Positions 24,912-33,719 of a DNA stretch of 61,729 bases are shown here, piece by piece. The notes beneath the pieces are model-generated. The model searched no databases and had not been told where the DNA came from. It was given only the letters and a program-made list of their open reading frames with translations. The position numbers and the translations under genes are program-made. Position 1 is the stretch's first letter; the number at the start of each line of letters is the position of its first letter. The DNA comes from Deinococcales bacterium. Lineage in GTDB: Bacteria; Deinococcota; Deinococci; Deinococcales; JAAFIG01. The stretch is from contig JANYHH010000059.1 of the NCBI GenBank assembly GCA_025359505.1, forward strand, positions 1 to 61,729, in the 5' to 3' direction.

Positions 24912-25882
24912 ACCGCCCTCGAGTCCGGGCCCCACGAGGCCAGCTCCAAACTCAGTCCCAGTTCACTCAGCATCTCGAGTGCGCTGCTGGGTCGCTCGGT
25001 GATGCGTAAGGACAATGCCCGCTCGAGCGGCGCACTCAAGGCTGGCGGCACACCCAAAAAGCGCAGGCTGGGCAGCGCCGCACCGTGCGCTCGCTCGAGG
25101 ACGGGTGTCGGGGCGCGACCGCTCAGCGCCTCAAAAATCGTGGCGACCAGCGCGTACAGATCGGTTTGTGCGGTCAGTACCGCGCTGGTGCTGTACTGTT
25201 CCAAAGCCGCGTAGGCGGGGGTCAGCAGCCGCGTCGTGGCGTGCGTACCAGCGGGCGCAATCGAGCCGAAGTCCACCAGCACGGCTCGTCCCGAGGTCAG
25301 CAAGATATTGGCGGGTTTGATGTCGCGGTGCAGCCACCCAGCGCCGTGGAGCACGTGTAGGGCGCTCAAGAGTTGGCGCAAAACGACCGAGGCTTCTGCG
25401 ACGCTCAAGAAACCCCCGTGTGCTAATCGCGCCTCGAGCGTTTCGCCTTCCAGATACTCGAGCACCAGATAGGCGGTGGCGTGTTCAAAGAAGAGTTCGT
25501 GAAAACCGACAATGCTTGGGTGTCGGCAGCGCTGCAACGCATGCGCCTCCTCGTTGAAGCGCTCCAAGCTTTGCTCGTACTCAAGTTCGCAGCCGAGTTT
25601 CGGATGTAAACGCCCGTTGGGGTTACGCTCCAATAAATCCGCCGGGCAGTGTTCTTTGATCGTGACAATCTCGAGCGTGGCTTTGTGCAGCGCCTTGTAC
25701 GTGATGCCGAACGCGCCATGTCCGAGTTGCCCGCGCACCTGATAGCGCTCGCCCTGCAAGTGGCTGCGCGGCTCGAGGCCAGCGAGACTGATGGGTGCGG
25801 CGGCGCTGCTCGAGCTTGCGCCGCAGATCGGGCAGGATTGATTGGTGATTGCTAGCTCGGCTTGGCAGTACACGCAGCGCAT
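24908..25882 (-). CDS. Ser/Thr protein kinase with N-terminal zinc ribbon
   Basis: The protein has 324 residues. The first 25 form a zinc ribbon (MRCVYCQAEL and CPICGAS, two CxxC pairs). A complete Hanks-type kinase follows: QLGHGAFGITYKA (glycine loop), IVTIKEHCP (Lys), LHRDIKPANILL (catalytic loop), LVDFGSIA (DFG) and TPAYAALEQY (activation segment). The stretch after the Lys (PADLLERNPNGRLHP) matches the bacterial GFGITY kinase subgroup. No membrane segment or sensor domain is present. ATG 25882 is preferred over upstream starts because the zinc ribbon begins there and TAGATT lies eight bases upstream. Confidence 0.92.
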   Translation of the reverse strand: MRCVYCQAELAITNQSCPICGASSSSAAAPISLAGLEPRSHLQGERYQVRGQLGHGAFGITYKALHKATLEIVTIKEHCPADLLERNPNGRLHPKLGCELEYEQSLERFNEEAHALQRCRHPSIVGFHELFFEHATAYLVLEYLEGETLEARLAHGGFLSVAEASVVLRQLLSALHVLHGAGWLHRDIKPANILLTSGRAVLVDFGSIAPAGTHATTRLLTPAYAALEQYSTSAVLTAQTDLYALVATIFEALSGRAPTPVLERAHGAALPSLRFLGVPPALSAPLERALSLRITERPSSALEMLSELGLSLELASWGPDSRAV

Positions 25883-25890
25883 GGTCAGTG

Positions 25891-25896
25891 AATCTA
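25891..25896 (-). promoter_or_regulatory. -10 box of the kinase gene
   Basis: On the minus strand TAGATT lies eight bases before ATG 25882. It lies in the 43-base gap after the RpiR gene, so the kinase can be transcribed alone. Confidence 0.55.
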
Positions 25897-25925
25897 CGCG
25901 GTTGGTGATGGATTCGTTGCAGCGC

Positions 25926-26735
25926 TCACTCGAACACGTCAAATTGCTCGAGCACCGCTTCAAACTCAGCCCGCCTGCTCGGGTCGCTGCGTTGCGCCGT
26001 GCCGATTACCAGCAGGTGCGCGAGGCTCGACATCAGCCCGCTCGCGCCGTACTGATCCACGGCTTGCGTTGGCACGCGCACGACGAGCTGAGCCAGCGGC
26101 AGCAGGGGAGACTGACCGTTGTCGGTGATGAGCAGCAGCCTCACCCCTCGAGCGTGCAGCGCCGTCGCCAGTTGCGTGGAGGATCGGGCGTAACGCCGCG
26201 TGGAGAAGACCAGCGCCGCGTCACTGGCGCTAGCCTCGAGCAGCAGTTCTGGGCTGTAGACCGCGCTTTGCCCGAGCAGTGTGACATCTTCGCGCACGCT
26301 GAGCAGCAGTGCTTGGGTCAGCAATGCGTGACCGGCCGTGGAGCGCGAGCCGAGTACCCAGATGCGACTGGCACTGGCGAGCAGTTCGCAGGCTTGCTCG
26401 AGCAGCGCGTCCGAAGTGCGGCTCAGTTCCTCTAGGTTCTGACGCTCCCGTTGCCAGTACGCGGCGAAGACGCCTTCGCGCTGCGCGGGCACGCTCGGGG
26501 CTTGTTGCTCGCGTAGGGCGCGACGCAACTCGCGGCGCAGGTCTGGGTAGCCTTCAAAGCCCAGTCTTTGCGCGAAACGCGTGACGCTCGAGGGGCTGAT
26601 GCCTTGCTGTGTGGCGAGTTCCGCACCGCTCAAGAGTGGCGCTTCCTCGAGATGACCCAGCAGGTACGCGGCCAGTTGGGATTCTGACTTTGAAAATTCA
26701 CTGGCGCTGTGGTCGATGCGTTCGCGTAGGGTCAT
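25926..26735 (-). CDS. RpiR family regulator (HTH plus SIS domain)
   Basis: The 269-residue protein has an N-terminal HTH_6 domain (ELATQQGISPSSVTRFAQRLGFEGYPDLRRELR) and a C-terminal sugar isomerase (SIS) domain (RIWVLGSRSTAGHALLTQALLL and LVFSTRRYARSSTQLATALHARG). RpiR proteins sense sugar phosphates and control sugar or amino-sugar genes. It is divergent from a solute-binding protein, and the shared spacer carries two TTGC-type inverted repeats that could be its operators. Confidence 0.9.
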   Translation of the reverse strand: MTLRERIDHSASEFSKSESQLAAYLLGHLEEAPLLSGAELATQQGISPSSVTRFAQRLGFEGYPDLRRELRRALREQQAPSVPAQREGVFAAYWQRERQNLEELSRTSDALLEQACELLASASRIWVLGSRSTAGHALLTQALLLSVREDVTLLGQSAVYSPELLLEASASDAALVFSTRRYARSSTQLATALHARGVRLLLITDNGQSPLLPLAQLVVRVPTQAVDQYGASGLMSSLAHLLVIGTAQRSDPSRRAEFEAVLEQFDVFE

Positions 26736-26785
26736 GGCTGGCTCTCACAGTCATTGTATTGCAGCGAGCAAGCGCCAGCGCCCGC

Positions 26786-26836
26786 TTGCAAAAAATATTG
26801 CAACTTGATAACCTAATCTAGCAAGAAAAATTGCTA
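26786..26836. promoter_or_regulatory. candidate RpiR operators in the divergent spacer
   Basis: Two sites share the same spacing: TTGCAA-N6-TTGCAA (26786-26803) and TAGCAA-N6-TTGCTA (26819-26836). The second overlaps a possible TAATCT -10 box (26814-26819) for the solute-binding protein. On the other side TACAAT (26753-26758, minus strand) may serve the RpiR gene. The rest of the 166-base spacer shows nothing else. Confidence 0.45.
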
Positions 26837-26901
26837 CCTGCCTCCCCTCGAGACCAGCGCCGCTGATTGCCTCGAGACTCGCTCTCATTCAAGGAGTCGT
26901 G

Positions 26902-28479
26902 ATGAACAAACGTTTAGGTGCAGCCGCCGCGCTGCTCGGCATCGTCGGTTTGGTTGCTGCCAGCGTGTCCGCACAAAGTAACCGCTCGAGCACGCTGGTT
27001 TACGGCGGGGACTGGTCTGGACTGATTACGATTGATCCCGGCATGAGCTACGAGTACGCGGGCAGCTTGGTGACGAACAACTTGTACGAAACCCTCGTCA
27101 AATTCGAGGGCGAAGACCTGTCCACCCTGAAGCCGAGCATCGCCACGAAGTGGACGGTCAGCGACGCTGGCTCGAGCTGGAAAGTCACGTTCAACTTGCG
27201 TAACGAGAAATTCGCCTCCAACCGCCCCGTGACGGCTGATGATGTGGTGTACAGCTTCGACCGAGCGATTGCGATGAAGGGCCCCGGCTCGTTTCTCTTC
27301 ACCAGCGTGGCTAACATGAAAGTCGGCAGCACCAAAGCGATCGGTAAATCGGTCGTCGAAGTGACTTTGCCGAAAACTGCCAGCCCAGCCGCGTTTCTGA
27401 ATTTACTAACCTTCAACATCGGCGCGATTGTCGACAGCACCGAAGTCAAAGCCAAAGCGGTCGGCAACGATTACGGCGCGACGTGGCTCAAACGCAACTC
27501 GGCTGGCTCCGGGCCGTTTGTGCTCAACCGCTGGGATCAAAACTCGGTCGTTGTGCTGGACGCCAATCCGCTCTCGAGGCTGTTACCGAAGCTCGACCGC
27601 GTGATTCTGCGCGAGATGAAAGAAGCCAACACGCAAAAAATCGCGCTCGAGAGTGGCGAGATTGACATCGCCGACAACTTGACGCCAGACATGATTAAAG
27701 TCAAAGCCAGCGATAGCAAATTCAATGTCTACAAAGCCGATTCGCTGAACTTGCAGTACCTCGGCATGAGCGCTGGCCCCGACAGCCCATTCAAGGACGC
27801 GAGGGTGCGTCAAGCGGTGCGCTTCGCCGTGGATCAGGACGGCATCATTGCCAGCCTCGCCGGGGGCAACGCCCGCAAGATTCAGACGATCATCCCGCAG
27901 GGCTTGTTCGGCTTCAACGCCAGCCTGCCGTACAAATTGGATCTCGAGAAAGCCAAAGGGTTATTAAAAGCTGCTGGCAAAGACGGCGGTTTTGAAGTCG
28001 AGATGCTGACGCCGCAAGGCGCGTGCCTCGCCGGAATTCCCTGCGCTGACTTGGCGGCCAAGATCCAATCGGACTTGGCAAAAATCGGCATCAAAATCAT
28101 CATCCGGCAGCTCGTGGATTCCGAACTCTACCCGCTCTACCGCGCTCAGAAAGCCACCATGCTGCTGGTGGACTGGTCGCCGGACTTCCCAGATCCGGAC
28201 GGCAACGCCACGCCGATGAGCGATTTCGGCGCGAAGTCACTGGCGTGGCGCAATCAGTGGAACAACCCAACCGCCAGCCAACTCGCGCAGACGGCCGCCC
28301 TCGAGCCGAACCCAACCAAGCGGGCCGCGCTCTATAAGCAACTGACCGAGTTGCAACTCGAGGATGGCCCGTTCGCGGTGCTGTTCCAACCCACGGTTTC
28401 GGTAACGCTCAGTAAAACTGTCAAGGGGTACGTGCGTAACGCGCAGAATCAGATTCGCTTCGAGAAAATCTCGAAGTAA
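26902..28479 (+). CDS. ABC transporter substrate-binding protein, family 5 (peptide/sugar type)
   Basis: The 525-residue protein has a Sec signal peptide (LGAAAALLGIVGLVAASVSAQ) and the family 5 fold: LVYGGDWSGLITIDPG, NLYETLVKFEG, DVVYSFDRAI, and KDARVRQAVRFAVDQDGI. Such proteins deliver peptides, or in some lineages oligosaccharides, to a DppBCDF-like transporter. No permease or ATPase gene is near, so this is an orphan receptor. AGGAG lies five bases before ATG 26902. Control by the divergent RpiR gene would point to a sugar or amino-sugar ligand, which is inference. A strong terminator follows. Confidence 0.92.
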   Translation: MNKRLGAAAALLGIVGLVAASVSAQSNRSSTLVYGGDWSGLITIDPGMSYEYAGSLVTNNLYETLVKFEGEDLSTLKPSIATKWTVSDAGSSWKVTFNLRNEKFASNRPVTADDVVYSFDRAIAMKGPGSFLFTSVANMKVGSTKAIGKSVVEVTLPKTASPAAFLNLLTFNIGAIVDSTEVKAKAVGNDYGATWLKRNSAGSGPFVLNRWDQNSVVVLDANPLSRLLPKLDRVILREMKEANTQKIALESGEIDIADNLTPDMIKVKASDSKFNVYKADSLNLQYLGMSAGPDSPFKDARVRQAVRFAVDQDGIIASLAGGNARKIQTIIPQGLFGFNASLPYKLDLEKAKGLLKAAGKDGGFEVEMLTPQGACLAGIPCADLAAKIQSDLAKIGIKIIIRQLVDSELYPLYRAQKATMLLVDWSPDFPDPDGNATPMSDFGAKSLAWRNQWNNPTASQLAQTAALEPNPTKRAALYKQLTELQLEDGPFAVLFQPTVSVTLSKTVKGYVRNAQNQIRFEKISK

Positions 28480-28512
28480 CACTGCTCCTCGAGCTACACC
28501 GCTCCTCGAGCT
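28479..28512. repeat. 17-bp tandem duplication carrying CTCGAG
   Basis: Two 17-base units (28479-28495 and 28496-28512) differ at one base, and each ends in CTCCTCGAGCT. They lie between the stop codon of the solute-binding protein and its terminator. Confidence 0.75.
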
Positions 28513-28515
28513 ATT

Positions 28516-28547
28516 CCCCCGCTGATTTGCGGGGGATTTTCGTTTTG
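28516..28547 (+). terminator. rho-independent terminator of the solute-binding protein gene
   Basis: CCCCCGC (28516-28522) pairs with GCGGGGG (28529-28535) around a six-base loop and is followed by ATTTTCGTTTT on the plus strand. Confidence 0.85.
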
Positions 28548-28634
28548 CCTCGAGCTGGTTTGCGGGTGCATCAAGTCAATGGCTTTGCCAGTCTCGAGGG
28601 ATGCTGGAATGACCCTCCAATCATTTTGCGTGCA

Positions 28635-29081
28635 TCACTCCTTCGTCGTAGCCAATGGCGCATCACCGATGTACGTACCGGCTGTGTTCTTGGCGGTGAA
28701 CACACCGCCGAGGTTCTTGCCTGAACTCACGTACAGACCCTTGCCGGTCAAATTGTACTTGCCCATTGCTGCGGACTCGAATTGCAAGTTGAAATCCAAG
28801 CTCAGTGCATCGCTGCCTTTGATCGTGCCTGTGATTGTTCCCGGATCGGTTTGCGAAGCATTCGTCGGCGTGGTCGTTCCGCTCAGGTTGCCTGCCGCAT
28901 CCACCGTGAAGGTGGTTTTGACATTGACGGGCGGCGAGGAGTCGGTGATCGCGAACCCACCATTGTACTTCCCAGCTAGTTGAAACGAATCAGGCGGTGT
29001 GCCGCCGCCGCCACCGTTTGGGCTGCACGCGGGAAGAGTCAGTAAACCAGCAATCAACAAATGACGAAAGTTCAAACGCAT
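28635..29081 (-). CDS. small secreted lipoprotein of unknown function
   Basis: The 148-residue protein has a lipoprotein signal (HLLIAGLLTLPACSPNGGGGG, cleavage before the Cys). The remainder is beta-rich and Thr/Gly/Ser-rich (FTVDAAGNLSGTTTPTN, GTITGTIKGSDALSLDF), probably a small beta-sandwich or lipocalin-like domain outside the membrane. AGGAG precedes ATG 29081. It is divergent from a winged-helix regulator 162 bases away. No family is recognised. Confidence 0.75.
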   Translation of the reverse strand: MRLNFRHLLIAGLLTLPACSPNGGGGGTPPDSFQLAGKYNGGFAITDSSPPVNVKTTFTVDAAGNLSGTTTPTNASQTDPGTITGTIKGSDALSLDFNLQFESAAMGKYNLTGKGLYVSSGKNLGGVFTAKNTAGTYIGDAPLATTKE

Positions 29082-29228
29082 AGGGTCTCCTTGCTAGATG
29101 CTCGAGCATCTGCGGGGCTACCGTATGGCGGCAATGATTCAAATTCAACCCGCGTTTTTGTGCGGTGAGCGCGTTTCTCACTTGCTCGAGTCAATATGAG
29201 GCTGGGACGCAGAACTCGAGTAGCACTG

Positions 29229-29234
29229 TAAAAT
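29229..29234 (+). promoter_or_regulatory. -10 box of the winged-helix regulator at 29244
   Basis: TAAAAT lies nine bases before ATG 29244, close to the leaderless distance. Confidence 0.5.
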
Positions 29235-29243
29235 CCGAGCCAG

Positions 29244-29864
29244 ATGAGTTCAATTGCCATTACCGACCCCCGCACCGCGCAGTTCTTCGCGGATTTCGCT
29301 CGGATCGGTCGCTTGGAGCCGTTCATGCTGCGCGAATCCAGTTTGGGTGAGGCGGCAACAGAGTTGCAAATCAGCAAGAGTCTGATGGGGTACTGGGTGG
29401 GGATCATGCTCGAGCGCGGGCTGATTGCGGTGGTGCGGATTGAGCAGCGCGGTCGTCACCGCGTGCCGATCTACGCGGCGACAGCCAATGCGTTTGTCGT
29501 GCCGATGGAACTGATCCCGCAGGTCTCCAATGAAACGTGGTTGCAGCACAACCTGACGAAATTCGAGGAATCGGCGCAACGCAGCCTGATCCAAGTCGGG
29601 CGCAAGCACACCCAGCACTGGCAGCTCTCGTGCGCGGTAGTCGGTGCAGCGGTGGAAGTGATGGTCTTACCGACCAGCGACGACGGCTTTGAACTCGAGC
29701 CGTTCAACCGCTTCGGTCAGATTCGCCTCGGGGCGGCGCAAGCCGCGCAATTGAATCAAGAGATGCGGGCGCTGTATGAAAAATACGATGGTCGGACGGA
29801 GCCAACAGGCGAGGCGAAACCGTACCTGATTCGCTACTTACTGGTCGAAGAGCAGCTCGAGTGA
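29244..29864 (+). CDS. winged-helix (ArsR-like) transcriptional regulator
   Basis: The protein has 206 residues. Residues 10-80 form a winged helix (SSLGEAATELQISKSLMGYWVGIMLERGLIAVVRIEQRGRHRVP, in separate helices and wing), with the pattern seen in ArsR/HTH_20 regulators. The C-terminal 120 residues have no recognised ligand domain. No metal-binding Cys cluster is present, so metal sensing is unlikely. Its target is unknown; the divergent lipoprotein gene is the nearest candidate. Confidence 0.75.
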   Translation: MSSIAITDPRTAQFFADFARIGRLEPFMLRESSLGEAATELQISKSLMGYWVGIMLERGLIAVVRIEQRGRHRVPIYAATANAFVVPMELIPQVSNETWLQHNLTKFEESAQRSLIQVGRKHTQHWQLSCAVVGAAVEVMVLPTSDDGFELEPFNRFGQIRLGAAQAAQLNQEMRALYEKYDGRTEPTGEAKPYLIRYLLVEEQLE

Positions 29865-29971
29865 GCGCCTCAGCGGGTTGCGTCAAGGTTTGCACCGCGA
29901 CGTTCAGGCTTGGAGTGCTCATGCCCGAGCAAACCCTCGCCAGTTGACCGGGGTTACTCGAGCCGTTCCCT

Positions 29972-30775
29972 TCACCTCCGCCCAGTGGCTTGAAAGCGCC
30001 GCTCGAGCGCATTGGTGAAGACCGTCATCACGGTCGTCATCGTCAAGTAAATGCCAGCGGTTGTGGACAGAATCGGCAGCGGCAAAAATGTCTCTGAGCT
30101 GACGCGCTGCGTTTGCAACAGCAGTTCCAGTACGCCGATCACCGAGACTTGCGAGGAGTCCTTTAAGAGCGATACGAGGTTGTTGACCAGCGGAGGCAGC
30201 GCCACCCGAAGCGACTGCGGCAGGATGATCTCGAGCATCGTCTGCGTGCTGCCCAAGCCCAGTGACCGCGCCGCCTCGGATTGCCCGTTTGGGATGCTCA
30301 GCACCGCGCCGCGCACGATCTCGGCGTTGTACGCACCGACGTTGAGCGACAGCGCCAGCACGCCAGACCAGAAATCGGGTAGGCCAGACCAGTCCTTGCT
30401 GAGCCAGCCAATCGGCACGAACGCGGCTTTCAGCACTTCCGGTAGCGCGAGGTAGACGAACAAGACCTGCACCAGCAGCGGCGTACCGCGCAACACCCAG
30501 ACGTAAAACACAGCCGGCAGGCGAATCAGCGGCGACCGCGCCAGTTTCGCCAGCCCGACCAGCACGCCAATCAGCAAGCCAAAGGCTGCTGACCACAGCG
30601 TCAGCAGCAGGGTCACGCCCGCCGCCTCCCCGAACAGTGCGGCTCGAGACCCGATTGGTTCGGGGAGGAATTTCAGACCAAACGCAATTGCTTGCAGCAT
30701 CGCGTAGAACGTCGCGCCGACCAGCGCCACGCCAGCAATGCCGCGCAACATTGGAATTTTTAACGCTCGAGCCAT
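29972..30775 (-). CDS. polar amino acid ABC transporter permease
   Basis: The 267-residue membrane protein has about six helices and the permease signature near the EAA loop (IPNGQSEAARSLGLGSTQTMLEIILPQSLRVALPPLVNN in pieces). The upstream hydrophobic region contains GEAAGVTLLLTLWSAAFGLLIG, typical of the HisM/GlnP/ArtQ group. ATG 30775 overlaps the stop of the binding protein gene by one base (TGATG). The matching ATPase is not next to it and must be elsewhere. A 107-base gap without recognisable content separates it from the regulator. Confidence 0.92.
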   Translation of the reverse strand: MARALKIPMLRGIAGVALVGATFYAMLQAIAFGLKFLPEPIGSRAALFGEAAGVTLLLTLWSAAFGLLIGVLVGLAKLARSPLIRLPAVFYVWVLRGTPLLVQVLFVYLALPEVLKAAFVPIGWLSKDWSGLPDFWSGVLALSLNVGAYNAEIVRGAVLSIPNGQSEAARSLGLGSTQTMLEIILPQSLRVALPPLVNNLVSLLKDSSQVSVIGVLELLLQTQRVSSETFLPLPILSTTAGIYLTMTTVMTVFTNALERRFQATGRR

Positions 30776-31545
30776 CACTTGCAGCGAATGTCCTGCTTGA
30801 ACCATTTCTTTGAGATCACCGCGTATGTGCCGTCCTTCATGATGTTCGCCAAGCCCTTGTTCAGCTCCGCCCGCAGCGCTGTGTTGCCTTTGGCGACCGC
30901 CATCGCGTTGCGTTGCACGTAGATCACGCCGCCCAGCACCAGCTTCGCAGACGGGTTGGCTTTGATCGCGTCTTCAGCCGGGAAGCGGTCGACCGACCAA
31001 GCGTCGATCCGCCCGGCGATCAGCGCTTGCAATGCGTCGGTGGCTTTCGGGAAGCTTTTGATGTCGCTGGCGTTGACGCCCTTTAAAGTGGACAGAATCG
31101 CCAGATTGGTGCTGCCGACATCCGAACCGATTTTCTTGCCGGCCAGTTCCGCAACCGTTTTCGGGCCGCCCGCTTTCGTGACCCACACGCCGTCGGTGCA
31201 GTACTCTGGCTCGAGGAAATCTACAGCCTTGGCCCGCTCTGGCGTGATCGTGTGCGACGCGGCCACCATGTCAAAGCGTCCCTGCCCGAGCGCGGGCAGC
31301 AATGCGTCGAACGACAGGACTTTCCACTCGGTCTTCAAACCCAGATTTTTGGCGAGCGCGTTGGTCAGGTCGATTTCAAAACCGGTCAGGTCTTTGCCCT
31401 TGAAAAAGTTCATCGGCGGGTACGCGCCCTCTGTGCCGATGACAATCGTGCCAGCGGCTTTAATAGTCGCCAAATCCCTCGCCAGTGCGAGTCCGACGAA
31501 CGCGATAACCGCTACACCCGCAACGAGCAATCCAGTGTTTTTCAT
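30775..31545 (-). CDS. amino acid ABC transporter substrate-binding protein, family 3
   Basis: The 256-residue protein has a signal peptide (LLVAGVAVIAFVGLALA) and the family 3 motifs GTEGAYPPMNFF, GFEIDLTNALAKNLGL and FDMVAASHTITPERAKAVDF, the last being the usual binding-protein signature. It binds a polar amino acid in the periplasm for the permease translated just behind it. GGAGGAA precedes ATG 31545. It starts 48 bases after the menC-type gene on the same strand. The group menC-like enzyme, receptor and permease suggests use of an amino acid or its N-acyl form. Confidence 0.93.
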   Translation of the reverse strand: MKNTGLLVAGVAVIAFVGLALARDLATIKAAGTIVIGTEGAYPPMNFFKGKDLTGFEIDLTNALAKNLGLKTEWKVLSFDALLPALGQGRFDMVAASHTITPERAKAVDFLEPEYCTDGVWVTKAGGPKTVAELAGKKIGSDVGSTNLAILSTLKGVNASDIKSFPKATDALQALIAGRIDAWSVDRFPAEDAIKANPSAKLVLGGVIYVQRNAMAVAKGNTALRAELNKGLANIMKDGTYAVISKKWFKQDIRCK

Positions 31546-31592
31546 AGGTGTTCCTCCAAATAAGTTTCTCGCCACTCACTTTTGCCCCGCCC

Positions 31593-32720
31593 CTACCCCC
31601 GAATCACCTCCGATTGCAGCGTCACGCGCTCCACCACGCCCATCTCGAGGGTCACGCCCGTCCCCGCGCCACTCGGCACGGGCATCAGTCCGTCCACGAC
31701 CTCGAGCGGCTGCTGAATAATGTCATCCGTCCAATAGCGCGACGACGAACTGGTATCGCCGGGCAACGTGAAATTCGGCATTGTGGACAGGTGAATGTTG
31801 TGCGCCCGACCAACGCCCGTCTCGAGCATCCCGCCGCACCAGACGGGCGCTCCGAAGGCTTGGGCGACATCGTGAATCTTTCTGGCCTCGAGATGCCCGC
31901 CGACGCGACCGACTTTGATATTGATGACGCGGCAGGCTTTGGACTCCAAGGCTTTGCGAGTCACAGCCGCGCTGCTGATGCTTTCGTCGAGGCACAGCGG
32001 CGTTTGAATCAGCGCTTGCAGCTTGGCGTGATCGTGCAGATCGTCCCACGCCAGCGGCTGCTCGATGTACTCGAGGCGGTAGGCGTCCAGCGCTTGGAAG
32101 ACGCGGGTCTGACCCAGCGTGTACGCGCTGTTGGCGTCCACAGTCAATGCGATATTGGGGTACGCCTCGCGCACGGCCGCCACGGCACGCACGTCCCAGC
32201 CGGGCTTGATTTTCAGTTTGATGCGCTTGTAGCCCTGCTCCACGTGCTTGGCGACGATCTCGAGCAGCGCGGGCAGGTCGGCTTGGATGCCAAGACTGAC
32301 GCCGACGGGAATCGTGTCGCGCACGCCACCCAATAAACTCGAGAGCGGCACATTTAAGCTTCGCGCCCACAGATCCCAGAACGCCATCTCGAGCATGGCC
32401 TTGGCCATCAGGTTGCCTTTGAACGGCTCGAGGGTGGCCGCGAATTGCGCGGGGTTGCTAAACGTCTTGCCCAGCACTGCGGGCAGCAGCGCGTGTTTGA
32501 TGACCTGCAATGCGCCTTCGACGGTTTCCTCGCGGTACAGCGGCTCTTTGGCGTCCATCACACCCTCTGCTACGCCCGTCAAGCCGCTCGAGTGTAACGT
32601 CAGCAGCGGCAGGATGCGTTCCGATTGCACGCCGAAGGAGGTCTCGAATTTGAATTTCAGCGGCAATTGCAGCACGCGCAGATCAGCCGCCTCGAGCTTG
32701 AGGTTGTGTGGATTGGGCAT
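31593..32720 (-). CDS. menC: o-succinylbenzoate synthase / N-acylamino acid racemase (enolase superfamily)
   Basis: The 375-residue protein has all catalytic landmarks of the muconate lactonising subgroup: the first Lys pair in [10 protein letters not shown], metal ligands in [16 protein letters not shown] and CLDES, and the second base in [11 protein letters not shown]. In Deinococcus such enzymes can make o-succinylbenzoate for menaquinone or racemise N-succinyl amino acids. No other men gene is here, and the downstream amino acid transporter favours the racemase role. ATG 32720 follows TACACT by six bases, so GTG 32726 is less likely. It is divergent from a COG3375 acetyltransferase, a known neighbour of this enzyme. 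Confidence 0.9.
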   Translation of the reverse strand: MPNPHNLKLEAADLRVLQLPLKFKFETSFGVQSERILPLLTLHSSGLTGVAEGVMDAKEPLYREETVEGALQVIKHALLPAVLGKTFSNPAQFAATLEPFKGNLMAKAMLEMAFWDLWARSLNVPLSSLLGGVRDTIPVGVSLGIQADLPALLEIVAKHVEQGYKRIKLKIKPGWDVRAVAAVREAYPNIALTVDANSAYTLGQTRVFQALDAYRLEYIEQPLAWDDLHDHAKLQALIQTPLCLDESISSAAVTRKALESKACRVINIKVGRVGGHLEARKIHDVAQAFGAPVWCGGMLETGVGRAHNIHLSTMPNFTLPGDTSSSSRYWTDDIIQQPLEVVDGLMPVPSGAGTGVTLEMGVVERVTLQSEVIRG

Positions 32721-32726
32721 TTGCAC

Positions 32727-32736
32727 AGTGTAAGCT
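32727..32736. promoter_or_regulatory. overlapping divergent -10 boxes of menC and the acetyltransferase
   Basis: On the minus strand TACACT (32727-32732) lies six bases before the menC ATG. On the plus strand TAAGCT (32731-32736) lies nine bases before GTG 32746. The boxes share the two bases TA, so only one polymerase can bind at a time. Confidence 0.55.
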
Positions 32737-32745
32737 TTGTGGGAC

Positions 32746-33474
32746 GTGGAACGCCCGAATGCTTTTTACACTGTGCGCGAGTTATCAGGCATGAGTGAAC
32801 TCAATATCGTCGCGGATCTCGAGCGGCGGATCTGGGGCACGGACACCGTGACGATGCAACCCGAGTTGCTGCTGGCGATGCAATACGAAGGCGCGTTGCT
32901 CGCCGGGGCGTTCACGCTCGAGAGGGAATTGGTGGCGTTCGTTTTCGGCTTCCCAACCCGCGATCCAAGTGTGCAGCACTCGCACGCGCTGGGCATTCTC
33001 GAGGGTCACAGAAACGCCGGGCTGGGAGCGCGGCTCAAATGGTGGCAGCGGGCGTGGTGCTTGGCGCACGGCATCCACACGGTGCGCTGGACATACGATC
33101 CGCTGCGGATACAAAACGCCAAGCTCAACATCCACAAACTTGCGGCGACCGCCCACGAGTACCTGCCCGATTACTACGGCGCACTGAGCGGCATCAACGC
33201 GGGCACGCCGAGCGACCGCCTGATGGCCGTCTGGACACTCGAGTCTTCAAAGGTGCTGGACAGGCTCGAGGGGCGTTTGGAAGATACACCTCGAGACGCA
33301 CTGGTGTTTGAATTGCCCGCTGACTTCGGGGCGTTTCAGCTCAGCGATCCCAGTGCAGCCCTCGAGTGGCGACTGCGTGGCAGGGCGTTTCTGCAAGATG
33401 CTTTTTCTAAAGGCTATCAGATCACCGGCTTGCAACTCGAGCCGGCCTGCGCGTACCTGCTCGAGCTGCGGTGA
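32746..33474 (+). CDS. COG3375-type GNAT acetyltransferase (paralogue of 6372-7151)
   Basis: The 242-residue protein has the motifs of its paralogue: [32 protein letters not shown] (acetyl-CoA loop) and [20 protein letters not shown]. Linkage to the menC-type racemase is known for this family and suggests an N-acyl amino acid pathway, in which one enzyme acylates and the other racemises; this is inference. GTG 32746 is chosen from the -10 box; TTG 32737 and ATG 32791 are also in frame. A second TACACT lies at 32767-32772. Confidence 0.87.
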   Translation: MERPNAFYTVRELSGMSELNIVADLERRIWGTDTVTMQPELLLAMQYEGALLAGAFTLERELVAFVFGFPTRDPSVQHSHALGILEGHRNAGLGARLKWWQRAWCLAHGIHTVRWTYDPLRIQNAKLNIHKLAATAHEYLPDYYGALSGINAGTPSDRLMAVWTLESSKVLDRLEGRLEDTPRDALVFELPADFGAFQLSDPSAALEWRLRGRAFLQDAFSKGYQITGLQLEPACAYLLELR

Positions 33475-33563
33475 GCTGGGGCGGCTCGAGCGTCTGGGCG
33501 TCAGGACAGACGCCCTGTGTCTATCAGTTTAAGGATTTTCAGCGTCAAAAACGCTGTTTAGAC

Positions 33564-33716
33564 CTTTCGCCTCTCCCTGCGGGAGAGGCCGCCGAAGGCG
33601 GGTGAGGGGGGCGAGCGCAGCGAGTTGACTTTGACCCTGAACGTCAAAGTCAAGGGCATTCGCTGCGCTCACTGCCCTCTCCCCGACCCTCTCCCGCGTG
33701 TGGGAGAGGGAGAAAG
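33564..33716. repeat. 153-bp dispersed palindromic repeat, copy B
   Basis: This is the inverted copy of the block at 14293-14448: CTTTCGCCTCTCCC at the left end and GGGAGAGGGAGAAAG at the right, with GAGCGCAGCGA and TTCGCTGCGCTC inside. The outer arms are nearly identical to copy A; the central 30 bases are inverted relative to it. It lies between the convergent ends of the acetyltransferase and moaDE genes. Confidence 0.9.
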
Positions 33717-33719
33717 CCT

